This document shows, piece after piece, positions 48,483 to 56,460 of a stretch of 64,000 nucleotides of DNA; positions within the stretch are counted from its first letter, which is position 1; the number at the start of each line of letters is the position of its first letter. The DNA is from Bdellovibrio sp. ArHS (GTDB lineage Bacteria > Bdellovibrionota > Bdellovibrionia > Bdellovibrionales > Bdellovibrionaceae). The notes beneath the pieces were generated by a model that searched no databases, was not told where the DNA came from, and saw only the letters and a list, made by a program, of their open reading frames with translations. The stretch is taken from positions 1 to 64,000 of the forward strand of contig NZ_JTEV01000016.1 of the NCBI RefSeq assembly GCF_000786105.1, in the 5' to 3' direction. The position numbers and the translations under genes are program-made.

Positions 48483-49682
48483 TCAGGATTTTACTTTGTC
48501 ATCCCAGACCTGTACACAAGCATTTTTCGAAACTTTGCGTTCCTCGATCCACGGGAAGACCTGTTTCATGCCGTAGAACGCATCCATACCCGACGTGTAA
48601 TGAAACTGTTTGATCTGTTTGGTGCGGGCATTGAATTTTTTCGGGAAAAGAACGGCTTCTGTCGCAATTCTCATGGTGTTTTCCCAAATGTCCTGTTCAA
48701 AAGGCGGTGGTTTATTGCCCGTCCAAAAAGGTTTTTCTTTATTCGCTGGAGGACACAAACCATGGCGAAGGCTTGCGTTATCTTTGCCATCGATTTTTTT
48801 AAGCCACAGAGAAAACTGGGACGGGGAGGTCACCACTTTGGCTAAAGGACTTTTGCTGGTGGCATGGGGCCCCTTAATAAACTCGGCTTGTCGGCCCGTG
48901 GCTTCGGCTCGGTTAAGAGAAATTTTCGCCACCGTCATAGGATAGTGAAGGCCATGTTTGTAACAGCGGGCCATCTCTGCGTAAAGCGTACGCGCCAAGG
49001 CATCCACATCAATTAAATCTTTTTCCGTCATCAAGGTGCCGTCTTCTTTTTTAATTTTCGGTACACCTTGTTTTTTTAAGTGCGGAAGAACGTAGGCGTC
49101 GTAGGGGTTGCCTTCCGCATAAGGGGACGGCGGATTTTTCGGATTGATCACACAAGCCCCCACGTAAGGAGTCAAAGCCTTCGCCGTGTCTGTGACCGAG
49201 TGATTGGCGATGGACTTTTGCAAGGGCTCAAGACTTTTTTGAATCTCTTTTGGGCCGGTTTTGCTGCCAGGCGGGCATTGTTCTTTTTCTGACGTTGCAC
49301 TTCCGAAAAAGGAACTCTTCTTCGCGTTTGTCACATACGCGGCATCAATCCAGCCTTGTCCCTCTTGCGTATAAACCTTGCCATTGACCGTGCGCTGGTA
49401 GCGGTATTTCACCTGAACATATTCTTCCATTTGCATTTTGCCGGTATAAGGATCTTCGACCCTCATGGCTTTGGTCGGCGAAACAACTTCGATTTGGGCA
49501 GAGCTGTCGGGCCAGGCTATGGACTTACATTTCGGATCGCCGGAACAGTTTTTCCAGTTCATACCGGGTTGATTAAAGACCGAGACAATCTGGCCATCTT
49601 CCAGATCCAGATATGCCTTCCCATTTGCCCAGGTGACTTCAACCGCACTGATGAATAATAACAATAAGGCAATAAACCGCAT
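48483..49682 (-). CDS. Secreted protein with SleB-like cell-wall-hydrolase domain
   Basis: 399 aa. Signal peptide RFIALLLLFISAVEVTWA. An SH3-like first half (KAYLDLEDGQIVSVFNQPGMNW... GQGWIDAAYV) is followed by LTPYVGACVIN and, at about 230-270, IDVDALARTLYAEMARC...MTVAKISLNRAEATGR. The latter matches the start of the Hydrolase_2/SleB fold (LARTIYxEARGE ... AVAxVVLNRV). The catalytic Glu would be in YAEMA. The family cuts or binds peptidoglycan, which fits a predator that remodels murein. Confidence 0.6.
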   Translation of the reverse strand: MRFIALLLLFISAVEVTWANGKAYLDLEDGQIVSVFNQPGMNWKNCSGDPKCKSIAWPDSSAQIEVVSPTKAMRVEDPYTGKMQMEEYVQVKYRYQRTVNGKVYTQEGQGWIDAAYVTNAKKSSFFGSATSEKEQCPPGSKTGPKEIQKSLEPLQKSIANHSVTDTAKALTPYVGACVINPKNPPSPYAEGNPYDAYVLPHLKKQGVPKIKKEDGTLMTEKDLIDVDALARTLYAEMARCYKHGLHYPMTVAKISLNRAEATGRQAEFIKGPHATSKSPLAKVVTSPSQFSLWLKKIDGKDNASLRHGLCPPANKEKPFWTGNKPPPFEQDIWENTMRIATEAVLFPKKFNARTKQIKQFHYTSGMDAFYGMKQVFPWIEERKVSKNACVQVWDDKVKS

Positions 49683-49756
49683 AAGTTCTTTATCGATTTA
49701 TTGCCTTGAAGCTTAAGGATTTTTTGCCGTTATTCTCAAAATAAGACGGGCGTTTT

Positions 49757-51367
49757 TCACTTAATAAGTGAGGAAACTTCAAGCGCGGCCTGATGAGCGG
49801 CTTCAAAGCACGGAGTCATCCAATTGTCCTGGTTGGCGAAGTGAATCACCCCCTGGATGGAGGCCGAAGCGATTTGCGGTGTTCTTGCTGCCAGCAGACC
49901 TTTCGCGGCAACCGGCAAGGCGTGTCCCCAGCGAGTCATACGCACGCCGTGAATGTCGCTGGGTGAAAGTCCCAAGGCGCTGAGCACGGGCTCAATGTCA
50001 TTCAAATATTTCGTTTTGTATTTATCATGCGAGGCGGGATTGAACAAAAACTGGCGGGCGCCATCGTAGGCAATTCCTTGGTACAACGTGAGAACTCCGT
50101 GTTGTGTCTTATCCTGCTGAGCCCAACTGCCGAAACAGATATCTGTAAAGCTGCGATCGCCCCGTTTCATGGCGGTCGGCGAAGGCGGCATCTGACCGGT
50201 CAGACAATAGAGTTCATAACTCGGACTCTGAAGTGGTTTTTTTGTCAGGATATTTCCAACCAAGTAAGCGCGGTAAGGCAGAAGATCAATCGTCGTGTCT
50301 TGCTGCTTCGGCATTTGCGGCAACAGGCGGCGAGCGACAAATTTTGGGCAGGCCATCACAACATGCTGTGCTTGGATTTTTTTTAGAACGCCCATCTCAT
50401 CAACATAAAGAACGGTGGCACCACCGTGTTCGGCTTTTACGCGTAAAACCATGCAGCCCGAGCGCAATGAATTTTTTCCGGCATCTTGGCGAATCTGTAT
50501 CGCCATTTTTTGCGCAACATAAGAGTTCCCGCCAGGATATGCCAGAAGAGAACCCGTTTCGGCACTTAGGAAACCCAGATATTGAAACGCGGAAAGTTCG
50601 TCGATCGAAGCGCAGAAAGAACTCCAGCCATAAAGCTGCATGTATTCTTTGATATGTGGGTGAATATGTCCGAACTCTTTGTCGACCCATTGTTCCGCAG
50701 TCATCTGATCGTACTCTTTTGCGAAAGCACCTTCGAAGCTAAAGTCGGCTTCGTTGAAGATCTCTTTTAAACGGGCATGAAACTTTTTAAAGTCCGCGTG
50801 GGCATCGGCACTGGCTCCTTCCCAAAAGGGGCGGGCGAATTTTTTATTGTAAAACACCGTTGTGTCATCACCGGTTTCGCGACGGGCTTTATCGTGAATA
50901 TCAAGATCTTCCAGAAGGACCGCTAACGGAGTGTCCTTGGCGGGTTCACAAAGATAAGCCGCTCCGATACTGTAAATCGCATCCTTGTACATCTCGCCCT
51001 TGGTGTTTCCACCTAAACGCGTGTCTTGTTCTAAGAGAGCTATTTTTTTCTCACGTAGATAGTAGGCGGTGCTCAAACCTCCGATGCCGCCGCCGACGAT
51101 GACCACATCCAACTCTTCAGACGCCTTTGGCTCGCCACCTTGTTTTTCAATGTAACCGTCAATATTCCAAAGAATGTCATGCGGTCGATCGATATTGTCG
51201 CCGTTGAAGTCGATGCTGTTGGCTTCGTTATCTGCAAGACGTGCTATCGGCCAGTCGTCGGTTAGATTTTTTGCAATCCAGGAAGAGCCCGAAGCCAGAG
51301 TCTTCGTGGGGATAGAGGAAAGGGCCGCGAACGTCGCTGAGGTTTTTAAAAAATCACGTCTTTGCAT
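49757..51367 (-). CDS. Tat-exported FAD-dependent amine-oxidase-like flavoprotein
   Basis: 536 aa. The N-terminus MQRRDFLKTSATFAAL carries a twin-arginine signal (RRDFLK) with a following hydrophobic stretch. A Rossmann FAD site follows near residue 85: LDVVIVGGGIGGLSTAYYLREKKIALLEQDTRLGGNTKGE. The C-terminal end VIHFANQDNWMTPCFEAAHQAALE is the second FAD contact. It belongs to the flavin amine oxidase/protoporphyrinogen-oxidase-like group and is exported folded. The substrate is unknown. Single-gene unit. Confidence 0.85.
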   Translation of the reverse strand: MQRRDFLKTSATFAALSSIPTKTLASGSSWIAKNLTDDWPIARLADNEANSIDFNGDNIDRPHDILWNIDGYIEKQGGEPKASEELDVVIVGGGIGGLSTAYYLREKKIALLEQDTRLGGNTKGEMYKDAIYSIGAAYLCEPAKDTPLAVLLEDLDIHDKARRETGDDTTVFYNKKFARPFWEGASADAHADFKKFHARLKEIFNEADFSFEGAFAKEYDQMTAEQWVDKEFGHIHPHIKEYMQLYGWSSFCASIDELSAFQYLGFLSAETGSLLAYPGGNSYVAQKMAIQIRQDAGKNSLRSGCMVLRVKAEHGGATVLYVDEMGVLKKIQAQHVVMACPKFVARRLLPQMPKQQDTTIDLLPYRAYLVGNILTKKPLQSPSYELYCLTGQMPPSPTAMKRGDRSFTDICFGSWAQQDKTQHGVLTLYQGIAYDGARQFLFNPASHDKYKTKYLNDIEPVLSALGLSPSDIHGVRMTRWGHALPVAAKGLLAARTPQIASASIQGVIHFANQDNWMTPCFEAAHQAALEVSSLIK

Positions 51368-51522
51368 GCCGCCTTGAATAGATTTATAGGCTGGAAATCA
51401 CAACTACAGAAAGGGAAGCGTTGCTAGTTGAGAAGCAAATGAAACCTTCGAGGGTAAATGATGCTTTGAATCAATAAGAAAACTCATGCAACGGGGGCCC
51501 CTTTCGGGTATGGACTTCGTTC

Positions 51523-52098
51523 ATGAACATTCCGATGCCTGAACTGACTGAAAAGCTCAATAAGCCTGAAATCATCAAAAAATCCTGGGTGATCACTCTT
51601 TCTGGAACCCGCTTTAACATCTTAGATCCGGATCCAAGTGCGGTGCGCATGGAGGACATAGCCTGCGCCTTGGCTCGTCAGGCGCGATTCAACGGTCACA
51701 CTCGATTCTTTTATAGCGTCGGTCAGCACTCGTGCTTGGGCGCGGAAGTGTCGCCGACAAAAGAGATTGCCTTGCACATGCTTTTTCATGATGCGACCGA
51801 GGCCTATGTCGGGGACTTGGTGTCGCCAGTGAAAGCGCTTTTGCCGGATTTTGAGATTATTGAATCACGCATTCATTGGGCGATCTCGCAAAAATTTAAT
51901 TTGGAGTTCCCACTTCCCAAAGTTGTGAAACAGATTGATCGTCGTCTCTTGGCGACAGAGGTTCGCGACCTGATTACGAAGGATCTATCCTCTTGGAATA
52001 TCTCGGAAGACGAACCGTTCGAGTTTCCGATCATTCCGTGGCCGCCCGAAGTGACAGAGGCTCGCTTCCTTGAAATGGCCCGCAATCTTATGAAATAA
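51523..52098 (+). CDS. HD-domain phosphohydrolase (YfbR-like)
   Basis: 191 aa. HD-superfamily metal ligands are seen in RFNGHTRFFYSVGQHS, MLFHDATEAYVGD and the distal Asp in KQIDRRLLATE. The arrangement and length are those of YfbR-type 5'-deoxynucleotidases and phage-type HD hydrolases. It would dephosphorylate deoxynucleoside monophosphates, possibly for prey-DNA nucleotide handling. The ATG at 51523 lacks a strong ribosome site; an ATG at 51535 is an alternative. Confidence 0.82.
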   Translation: MNIPMPELTEKLNKPEIIKKSWVITLSGTRFNILDPDPSAVRMEDIACALARQARFNGHTRFFYSVGQHSCLGAEVSPTKEIALHMLFHDATEAYVGDLVSPVKALLPDFEIIESRIHWAISQKFNLEFPLPKVVKQIDRRLLATEVRDLITKDLSSWNISEDEPFEFPIIPWPPEVTEARFLEMARNLMK

Positions 52099-52125
52099 AA
52101 AAAGGCATCCATTGGATGCCTTTTT
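52099..52125. terminator. Bidirectional intrinsic terminator
   Basis: AAAAAGGCATCC-ATT-GGATGCCTTTTT is symmetric, with T runs on both strands. It separates the convergent HD hydrolase and OmpA-like genes. Confidence 0.92.
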
Positions 52126-52147
52126 CATTTTATCATTAAGAACGAAA

Positions 52148-52801
52148 TTACTTTTGTGCGTTCTTAGGAACTTTGGACTCGTCCACCGTGATTTCAATTT
52201 CAACACGACGATTTTTTGCACGAGCTTCTTTTGTTTTCGCAGGGTCTACCGGATTTGCTGCGCCCATTCCAACTGCAGTTGCCGTATTTGCGGGAACTCC
52301 TGCTGCGACAAGCTGATTACGAACCGCTTCGGCACGTTGTTGTGACAAAGGGTTGTTGACCATTTGGCTGCCGGTATCGTCAGTGTATCCACGAATCGTC
52401 AATACGTTCTCTGGATACTTCTTCATGATCGCCGCCAATTGGTTTATGTTTTCTTTGGCTTGAGGTTTTAGATCCGCTTTACCGGTATCGAACAAGATAT
52501 CACTCTTAAGTTTTGTAATCAGACCTTGCTCTGTTCTTTTGGTCTCAGCAATTTTAGCCAATTCTTTTTGTTGCTTATCCAAACGGTGACCGACGGCTCC
52601 ACCAAGACCCGCACCCAAAGCAGCACCAATCAAGGCACCCTCATTGCGACGGCCTGTTTGATGGCCAATAACAGCACCAACCACAGCACCTACGCCCGCA
52701 CCAATGCCAGCTCCTTTTGCCGTGTTAGGGTTTTCGTTCGCAGTTGCACAACCTGTCGCGATCATCGCCACAGCCGTTCCAATTAAAACTAACTTTTTCA
52801 T
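52148..52801 (-). CDS. OmpA-family lipoprotein (YiaD-like)
   Basis: 217 aa from the ATG at 52801 (GGAG 7 nt upstream). Lipobox IATGC (Cys about 18). A Gly-zipper segment (GAGIGAGVGAVVGAVIGHQTGRR...GAALGAGLGGAVG, about 32-75) probably inserts in the membrane. The OmpA C-like peptidoglycan-binding domain follows: SDILFDTGKADL, LTIRGYTDDTGS, NPLSQQRAEAVRNQL and the RAKNRRVEI ending. It ties the outer membrane to murein. Confidence 0.93.
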   Translation of the reverse strand: MKKLVLIGTAVAMIATGCATANENPNTAKGAGIGAGVGAVVGAVIGHQTGRRNEGALIGAALGAGLGGAVGHRLDKQQKELAKIAETKRTEQGLITKLKSDILFDTGKADLKPQAKENINQLAAIMKKYPENVLTIRGYTDDTGSQMVNNPLSQQRAEAVRNQLVAAGVPANTATAVGMGAANPVDPAKTKEARAKNRRVEIEITVDESKVPKNAQK

Positions 52802-52839
52802 CAATGAACTCCTCTAGAAATCTATTATCAAAACAAACC

Positions 52840-52904
52840 AAAAGGTGCCAGGGGACTTTTCCTAACTGGTCCGCGTTGAGACCAAAATTTCCCTGGCACC
52901 TTTT
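52840..52904. repeat. Inverted pair of the dispersed repeat (copies 2 and 3)
   Basis: Copy 2 (52840-52860, AAAAGGTGCCAGGGGAC...) is the reverse complement of the 28062 type. Copy 3 (52884-52904, AAAATTTCCCTGGCACC...) is a direct variant, followed by another GCTGGCACCTTT at 52905-52916. The two arms can form a hairpin of about 17 bp with a few mismatches and a 23-nt loop. It lies in the divergent gap between the OmpA-like and SIMPL genes. Confidence 0.65.
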
Positions 52905-52965
52905 CGCTGGCACCTTTGGGTGGGCTGGACTAGAATTTTTGGTAGTCTAGAGGAAAGGGAGATTT

Positions 52966-53670
52966 ATGAATAAGATTTTGAGCTGTGCGCTATTGGTGCT
53001 GACTTTAGGAGTCTCGGTTGCCAACGCAGACAATTTAATTGTGGTCAATGGAGTTGCGGAACGCGGATTGGATCCCAATCTTGTGAATATTTCTATCAGT
53101 GTATGGGCCAAAGCCCCGGCGGCAAAACAAGCGCAGCAGATGGCTGCCAGCCAGTTTAAGCTTGTGAAGAAAGTTTTTGAAGATTTCAAAATCAAAAAAG
53201 AGGATGTGCAAACCGACAATTACAGTTTGACTCCTGAGTACGAATACGATCAAAAAACGCAGCAAAATAGAATGACAGGATTTCGCGTAACGCAAAGTCT
53301 GCAAGTAACTTTGCGTAAGATCGATGAAGCCGGCAACTTCTTAGATGCGATTGTGTCTGATAAAAAGACCACAACGGCGGGAGTGAATGTGTCCTCGCTG
53401 ACATGGGATTCAGACAAAAGAATGCAAGTCGAAACGGCCGCTCTGGGGGATGCTGTACGCGCGGCGAAAGTGAAGGCCGAAGAAATCGCCAAAGCTGCCG
53501 GAGTCAAAATCAAAGGAGTGGGTAAAATCTCGAGCTCTCAAAATCAATCCCCACCGCAGCCTTTCTATGCAACCTTCAATAAAATGGCTGCTGAATCGGC
53601 ATCGACCGACGTTGCCGCCGGCCAAGTAAAGGTGCGAGTCGAAGTCACCGCCGAATACGAAATCAACTAA
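52966..53670 (+). CDS. SIMPL-domain (DUF541) periplasmic protein
   Basis: 234 aa. Signal peptide NKILSCALLVLTLGVSVANA. The mature protein follows the SIMPL/DUF541 fold: LIVVNGVAERGLDPNLVNISISVWAKAPAA, FKIKKEDVQTDNYSLTPEYEY, FRVTQSLQVTLRKID and the ending VRVEVTAEYEIN. Members assemble in the periplasm and are linked to stress resistance in Brucella and E. coli YggE. AGGGAG precedes the ATG by 5-6 nt. Confidence 0.9.
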   Translation: MNKILSCALLVLTLGVSVANADNLIVVNGVAERGLDPNLVNISISVWAKAPAAKQAQQMAASQFKLVKKVFEDFKIKKEDVQTDNYSLTPEYEYDQKTQQNRMTGFRVTQSLQVTLRKIDEAGNFLDAIVSDKKTTTAGVNVSSLTWDSDKRMQVETAALGDAVRAAKVKAEEIAKAAGVKIKGVGKISSSQNQSPPQPFYATFNKMAAESASTDVAAGQVKVRVEVTAEYEIN

Positions 53671-53740
53671 AAGGTACCTGCTTCCTATCGGCTGGCCTAG
53701 GTACCTGGTTCCTTTTCAGAACAAAGGGAAGCGGGTACCT
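53669..53740. repeat. GGTACC-type repeat cluster between convergent genes
   Basis: AAGGTACCTGCTTCC (53671-53685), TAGGTACCTGGTTCCTTTT (53698-53716) and the inverted GGGAAGCGGGTACCT (53726-53740). The first and third can pair into a hairpin. The style (AAAAGGT..CC...CTTTT) resembles the CCCTGGCACC repeats elsewhere in the window. It probably works as a 3'-end structure for the SIMPL and GyrI-like genes. Confidence 0.5.
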
Positions 53741-54275
53741 ATTGAACTGGAAATAGGTAGGTGGTCGTCATCGCATTTTTTTCGGTGATCGAATGAATTT
53801 CATAGATTTCGATCACGGCATCGGTCTGCTTAAGTTTCTGTTTTAGCATGAAGTCGTTCACTCGAGGATAAACCTTCAAAGGACCGATTCCAGGCGAGCC
53901 TGTGAAAACCGCGACGACGTATTTGCGGGCGGGAATTTCGCCGGACTTAAAATCTTCAGGCAGATTGGCTGGAACTTCAGCGACGATGCAACCCACTTTT
54001 GAGCGCAAGCGAGCCTCTTCAGTTGTTTGCGGATCGTCCATGTATTCACCGAAAGTACGGCCACAAGGTGCGCCCTGAGAAGCCATGTACTTTTCAACTT
54101 TCTCGATGATCTTATTCACTTTGTGATAGGGGCCCACGTGCTCCAAATACACGGTTTTAAAAGGGCCTTGCGCTGATTCAGAAATGTCGACACCTTTCCA
54201 CGCTCCCAAATAGTTTGAAAGGAAGAGGCCGAAAGACACCATCGCTACCAGAATAAAAAATAAAATATACTTCAT
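53739..54275 (-). CDS. Membrane-anchored GyrI-like small-molecule-binding domain protein
   Basis: 178 aa. One N-terminal membrane helix (YILFFILVAMVSFGLFLSNYL) precedes a GyrI/AraC-effector-binding-like domain (FKTVYLEHVGPYHKVNKIIEKVEKYM, then EIPARKYVVAVFTGSPGIGPL). Such anchored GyrI-like proteins are related to eukaryotic TEX264. The ligand is unknown. Last gene of the minus-strand set from the response regulator to here; 4 nt after the thioredoxin-like gene. Confidence 0.7.
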   Translation of the reverse strand: MKYILFFILVAMVSFGLFLSNYLGAWKGVDISESAQGPFKTVYLEHVGPYHKVNKIIEKVEKYMASQGAPCGRTFGEYMDDPQTTEEARLRSKVGCIVAEVPANLPEDFKSGEIPARKYVVAVFTGSPGIGPLKVYPRVNDFMLKQKLKQTDAVIEIYEIHSITEKNAMTTTYLFPVQ

Positions 54276-54279
54276 GCTG

Positions 54280-54828
54280 TTATATCCATTTGATTGAGCA
54301 GCCCATAGAGGCTGTTTGTTCTTCAGAAACTTTTTGATCTTTTAAAAGTGTTTGCACGGCTTCGTAAAGTTCACGCTTGGTGACTTTGTTGGCGTCTTTC
54401 CAGGAATCATCCAGACGACCGCGGTAAGCCAGCTTGTGGGCTTTGTCATAGACAAAGAAGTCAGGTGTGCAAACGGCCCCAAACTTATGGGCGATTTCCT
54501 GAGTTTCATCGTAAAGATAAACGAAGGGATAACCTTTGGCCTCCGCGCGCTTTTTAAGATTCTCGAATGAATCCTCAGGATGGCTTTTGGCATCGTTAGA
54601 GCAGATGGCCACGACCGGTACGTTTTGTTTTTTTAAGTCCTGTCCCAGTTGAATCAGGCGATCTTCAATAGCCTGAACATATGGGCAGTGATTGCAGATA
54701 AACATGATCACCAAAGGGCTGCCTTCGGGGAAGTTCTGCAAAGAGTAAGTTTGACCATCGGTCGCCGGTAATTTGAACTCGGGACACGGATTGCCTAAAT
54801 CGGGAAACGGAGTGAAGGTCAAAGCCAT
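54280..54828 (-). CDS. Thioredoxin-like (AhpC/TSA-type) protein
   Basis: 182 aa from the ATG at 54828, preceded by AGGAGG at 4 nt; the longer frame overlaps birA. Redox site IMFICNHCPYVQ with CNHC in place of CGPC, then VVAICSNDAKSHPEDSFENLKKRA and VCTPDFFVYDK (cis-Pro). The tail TASMGCSIKW is a family signature with an extra Cys. It is likely a cytoplasmic thiol peroxidase or reductase; family members are annotated only as thioredoxin family protein. Confidence 0.87.
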   Translation of the reverse strand: MALTFTPFPDLGNPCPEFKLPATDGQTYSLQNFPEGSPLVIMFICNHCPYVQAIEDRLIQLGQDLKKQNVPVVAICSNDAKSHPEDSFENLKKRAEAKGYPFVYLYDETQEIAHKFGAVCTPDFFVYDKAHKLAYRGRLDDSWKDANKVTKRELYEAVQTLLKDQKVSEEQTASMGCSIKWI

Positions 54829-54836
54829 AGGTCCTC

Positions 54837-55586
54837 CTAAAGATTCATCCAACTGATCTTTTGGTCGTTAATAAGAAGACTGCCATCGGCTTCCACACCC
54901 GTGTATTTTTCTTTCAACAAGGGGTGCATATTTAAAGCCGTGAGCAGGGACAACTGATCGGTCGAGCTTAAAGCCTCGTCGCAGTGGGAAACGGCATCTG
55001 TCAGTTCAAATAACAAACGGTCCAAGAATCCCATATAGTCTTGCCCCAGAAGGGGAGCGCCCGCGGGCAAAGATTCAATCAGACTGGTGGCCGTAGCAAC
55101 GCCTTCCGGAGACGCCGTCACATTAAAGCCCAAGCCCACAATCAAACGCACTTCTGAACCCTGAACCAGACTTTCCAAAAGAATGCCGGCCACCTTTTTA
55201 TCGCCGATGTAAACATCATTCGGCGCTTTTAAATTCCAAGGCAGAAACGGCCACGTGGTCGAACAGGCACGGTAAACCGCAAGTCCCACCAGGCAAGAAG
55301 TTGTCGGTTGCGGTTTGATACCCAAAAGAAAAGACCAGGAGCTTAAAAGAGCACTTCCGGGATGGGCGTCCAACCACGAATTTTTACCGCGACCACGGCC
55401 TGCAGTCTGATGGTCCGTCACATAAAGGCACAGAGATTCTTCCAAGAGATTTTCGGCAAAAGCCTCTTCCTTAGCCAGATTGTTCGTACTGTCCTGTTGA
55501 GATTTGTAAGACACGTACAAGTGATTGTTTTCCGCCCATTGCGACGTCACGCTGCCAATTCGAATATCCGCCAAAGGAGTGTCCAC
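54837..55586 (-). CDS. birA: Biotin-protein ligase
   Basis: 249 aa from a GTG at 55586, which lies 1 nt after the nadC stop and has GGAGG 6 nt upstream. Catalytic motif TAGRGRGKNSWLD (biotinyl-AMP loop), then LKAPNDVYIGDKKVAGILLE (Lys in the KAPND/KWPND motif) and LIVGLGFNV. There is no N-terminal DNA-binding domain, so it attaches biotin to carboxylase carrier protein but is not the BirA repressor. Confidence 0.9.
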   Translation of the reverse strand: MDTPLADIRIGSVTSQWAENNHLYVSYKSQQDSTNNLAKEEAFAENLLEESLCLYVTDHQTAGRGRGKNSWLDAHPGSALLSSWSFLLGIKPQPTTSCLVGLAVYRACSTTWPFLPWNLKAPNDVYIGDKKVAGILLESLVQGSEVRLIVGLGFNVTASPEGVATATSLIESLPAGAPLLGQDYMGFLDRLLFELTDAVSHCDEALSSTDQLSLLTALNMHPLLKEKYTGVEADGSLLINDQKISWMNL

Positions 55587-55587
55587 T

Positions 55588-56412
55588 TTAGTCCTCCCAC
55601 TGGAAGACAAGACTGACGTCCGCACAAGGCGCAGAGTGGGTCAAAGCTCCGACAGAAATATAATTCACGCCGATTTCAGCAACGGAACGAACTCGTTCTA
55701 AATTCATGTTGCCACTGGCTTCGGTTTCAACCTCTGCCGGAATGATTTTCAAAGCCGCCTGTAAAGTCTCGTTGTTCATGTTGTCCAGAAGAATCCGTTG
55801 GACATTCAAACCCACGGCTTCTTGCACCTCTTCCAGGGTGCGCGCTTCAACTTCGATCGGCAAAGTCGAATACTCACGCACACGCTGAACGGCAGCGGTG
55901 ATGCCGCCCATGACTGAAATATGATTGTCTTTAATCAGAATCGCGGTGCTGAGATTCATACGATGATTTACACCACCACCATGAACCACTGCGCGTTTTT
56001 CCAAATCGCGAAACGCCGGAGTTGTTTTACGGGTATCCAGAATCTTGGTCTGAGTTCCGGCGATCTGTTTCACGAAACGGCGAGTGTGAGTGGCAATACC
56101 CGACAGGTGCCCCAGAAAATTTAAAGCCACGCGTTCGGCTTTCAGAATTTGCACCAGATCCCCTTCGATCGTGCAGATGATTTGATTTTTGAGAATCTCA
56201 TCGCCTTCTTCGAAGTGCCACTTGACGCGGGCATTGGGCTCTAGGGCTTGCATGGACTGTTCAAACGCCATGGCGCCAGAAAGCACGATGTCCTCCTTGG
56301 CCTTCAGACGGGCGCGACCCATACGAGGTTTCAGGGCTAAAGATTCAGTAGTGACATCGCCTTGAGGCATGTCTTCTTTGATGGCAGCACGGATGAGCTC
56401 CAACAATGTCAT
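55588..56412 (-). CDS. nadC: Quinolinate phosphoribosyltransferase (nicotinate-nucleotide pyrophosphorylase)
   Basis: 274 aa. Family motifs: EDMPQGDVTTE, LNFLGHLSGIATHTRRFV, ILDTRKTTPAFRDLEKRAVVHGGGVNHRMNL, ILIKDNHI, EVEARTLEEV and ILLDNM. It converts quinolinate and PRPP to nicotinate mononucleotide in de novo NAD synthesis. GAGG lies 9 nt before the ATG. Co-transcribed with birA downstream. Confidence 0.96.
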   Translation of the reverse strand: MTLLELIRAAIKEDMPQGDVTTESLALKPRMGRARLKAKEDIVLSGAMAFEQSMQALEPNARVKWHFEEGDEILKNQIICTIEGDLVQILKAERVALNFLGHLSGIATHTRRFVKQIAGTQTKILDTRKTTPAFRDLEKRAVVHGGGVNHRMNLSTAILIKDNHISVMGGITAAVQRVREYSTLPIEVEARTLEEVQEAVGLNVQRILLDNMNNETLQAALKIIPAEVETEASGNMNLERVRSVAEIGVNYISVGALTHSAPCADVSLVFQWED

Positions 56413-56431
56413 GGCAATCGACCTCTTTCAA

Positions 56432-56460
56432 AAGCACCGGGCTTCGAAAGACCGATGCTT
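56432..56460 (-). terminator. Weak hairpin at the end of the response-regulator gene
   Basis: AAGCACCGG and CCGATGCTT pair with one mismatch around an 11-nt loop, followed on the minus strand by TTTT. It may partially terminate before nadC. Confidence 0.4.
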
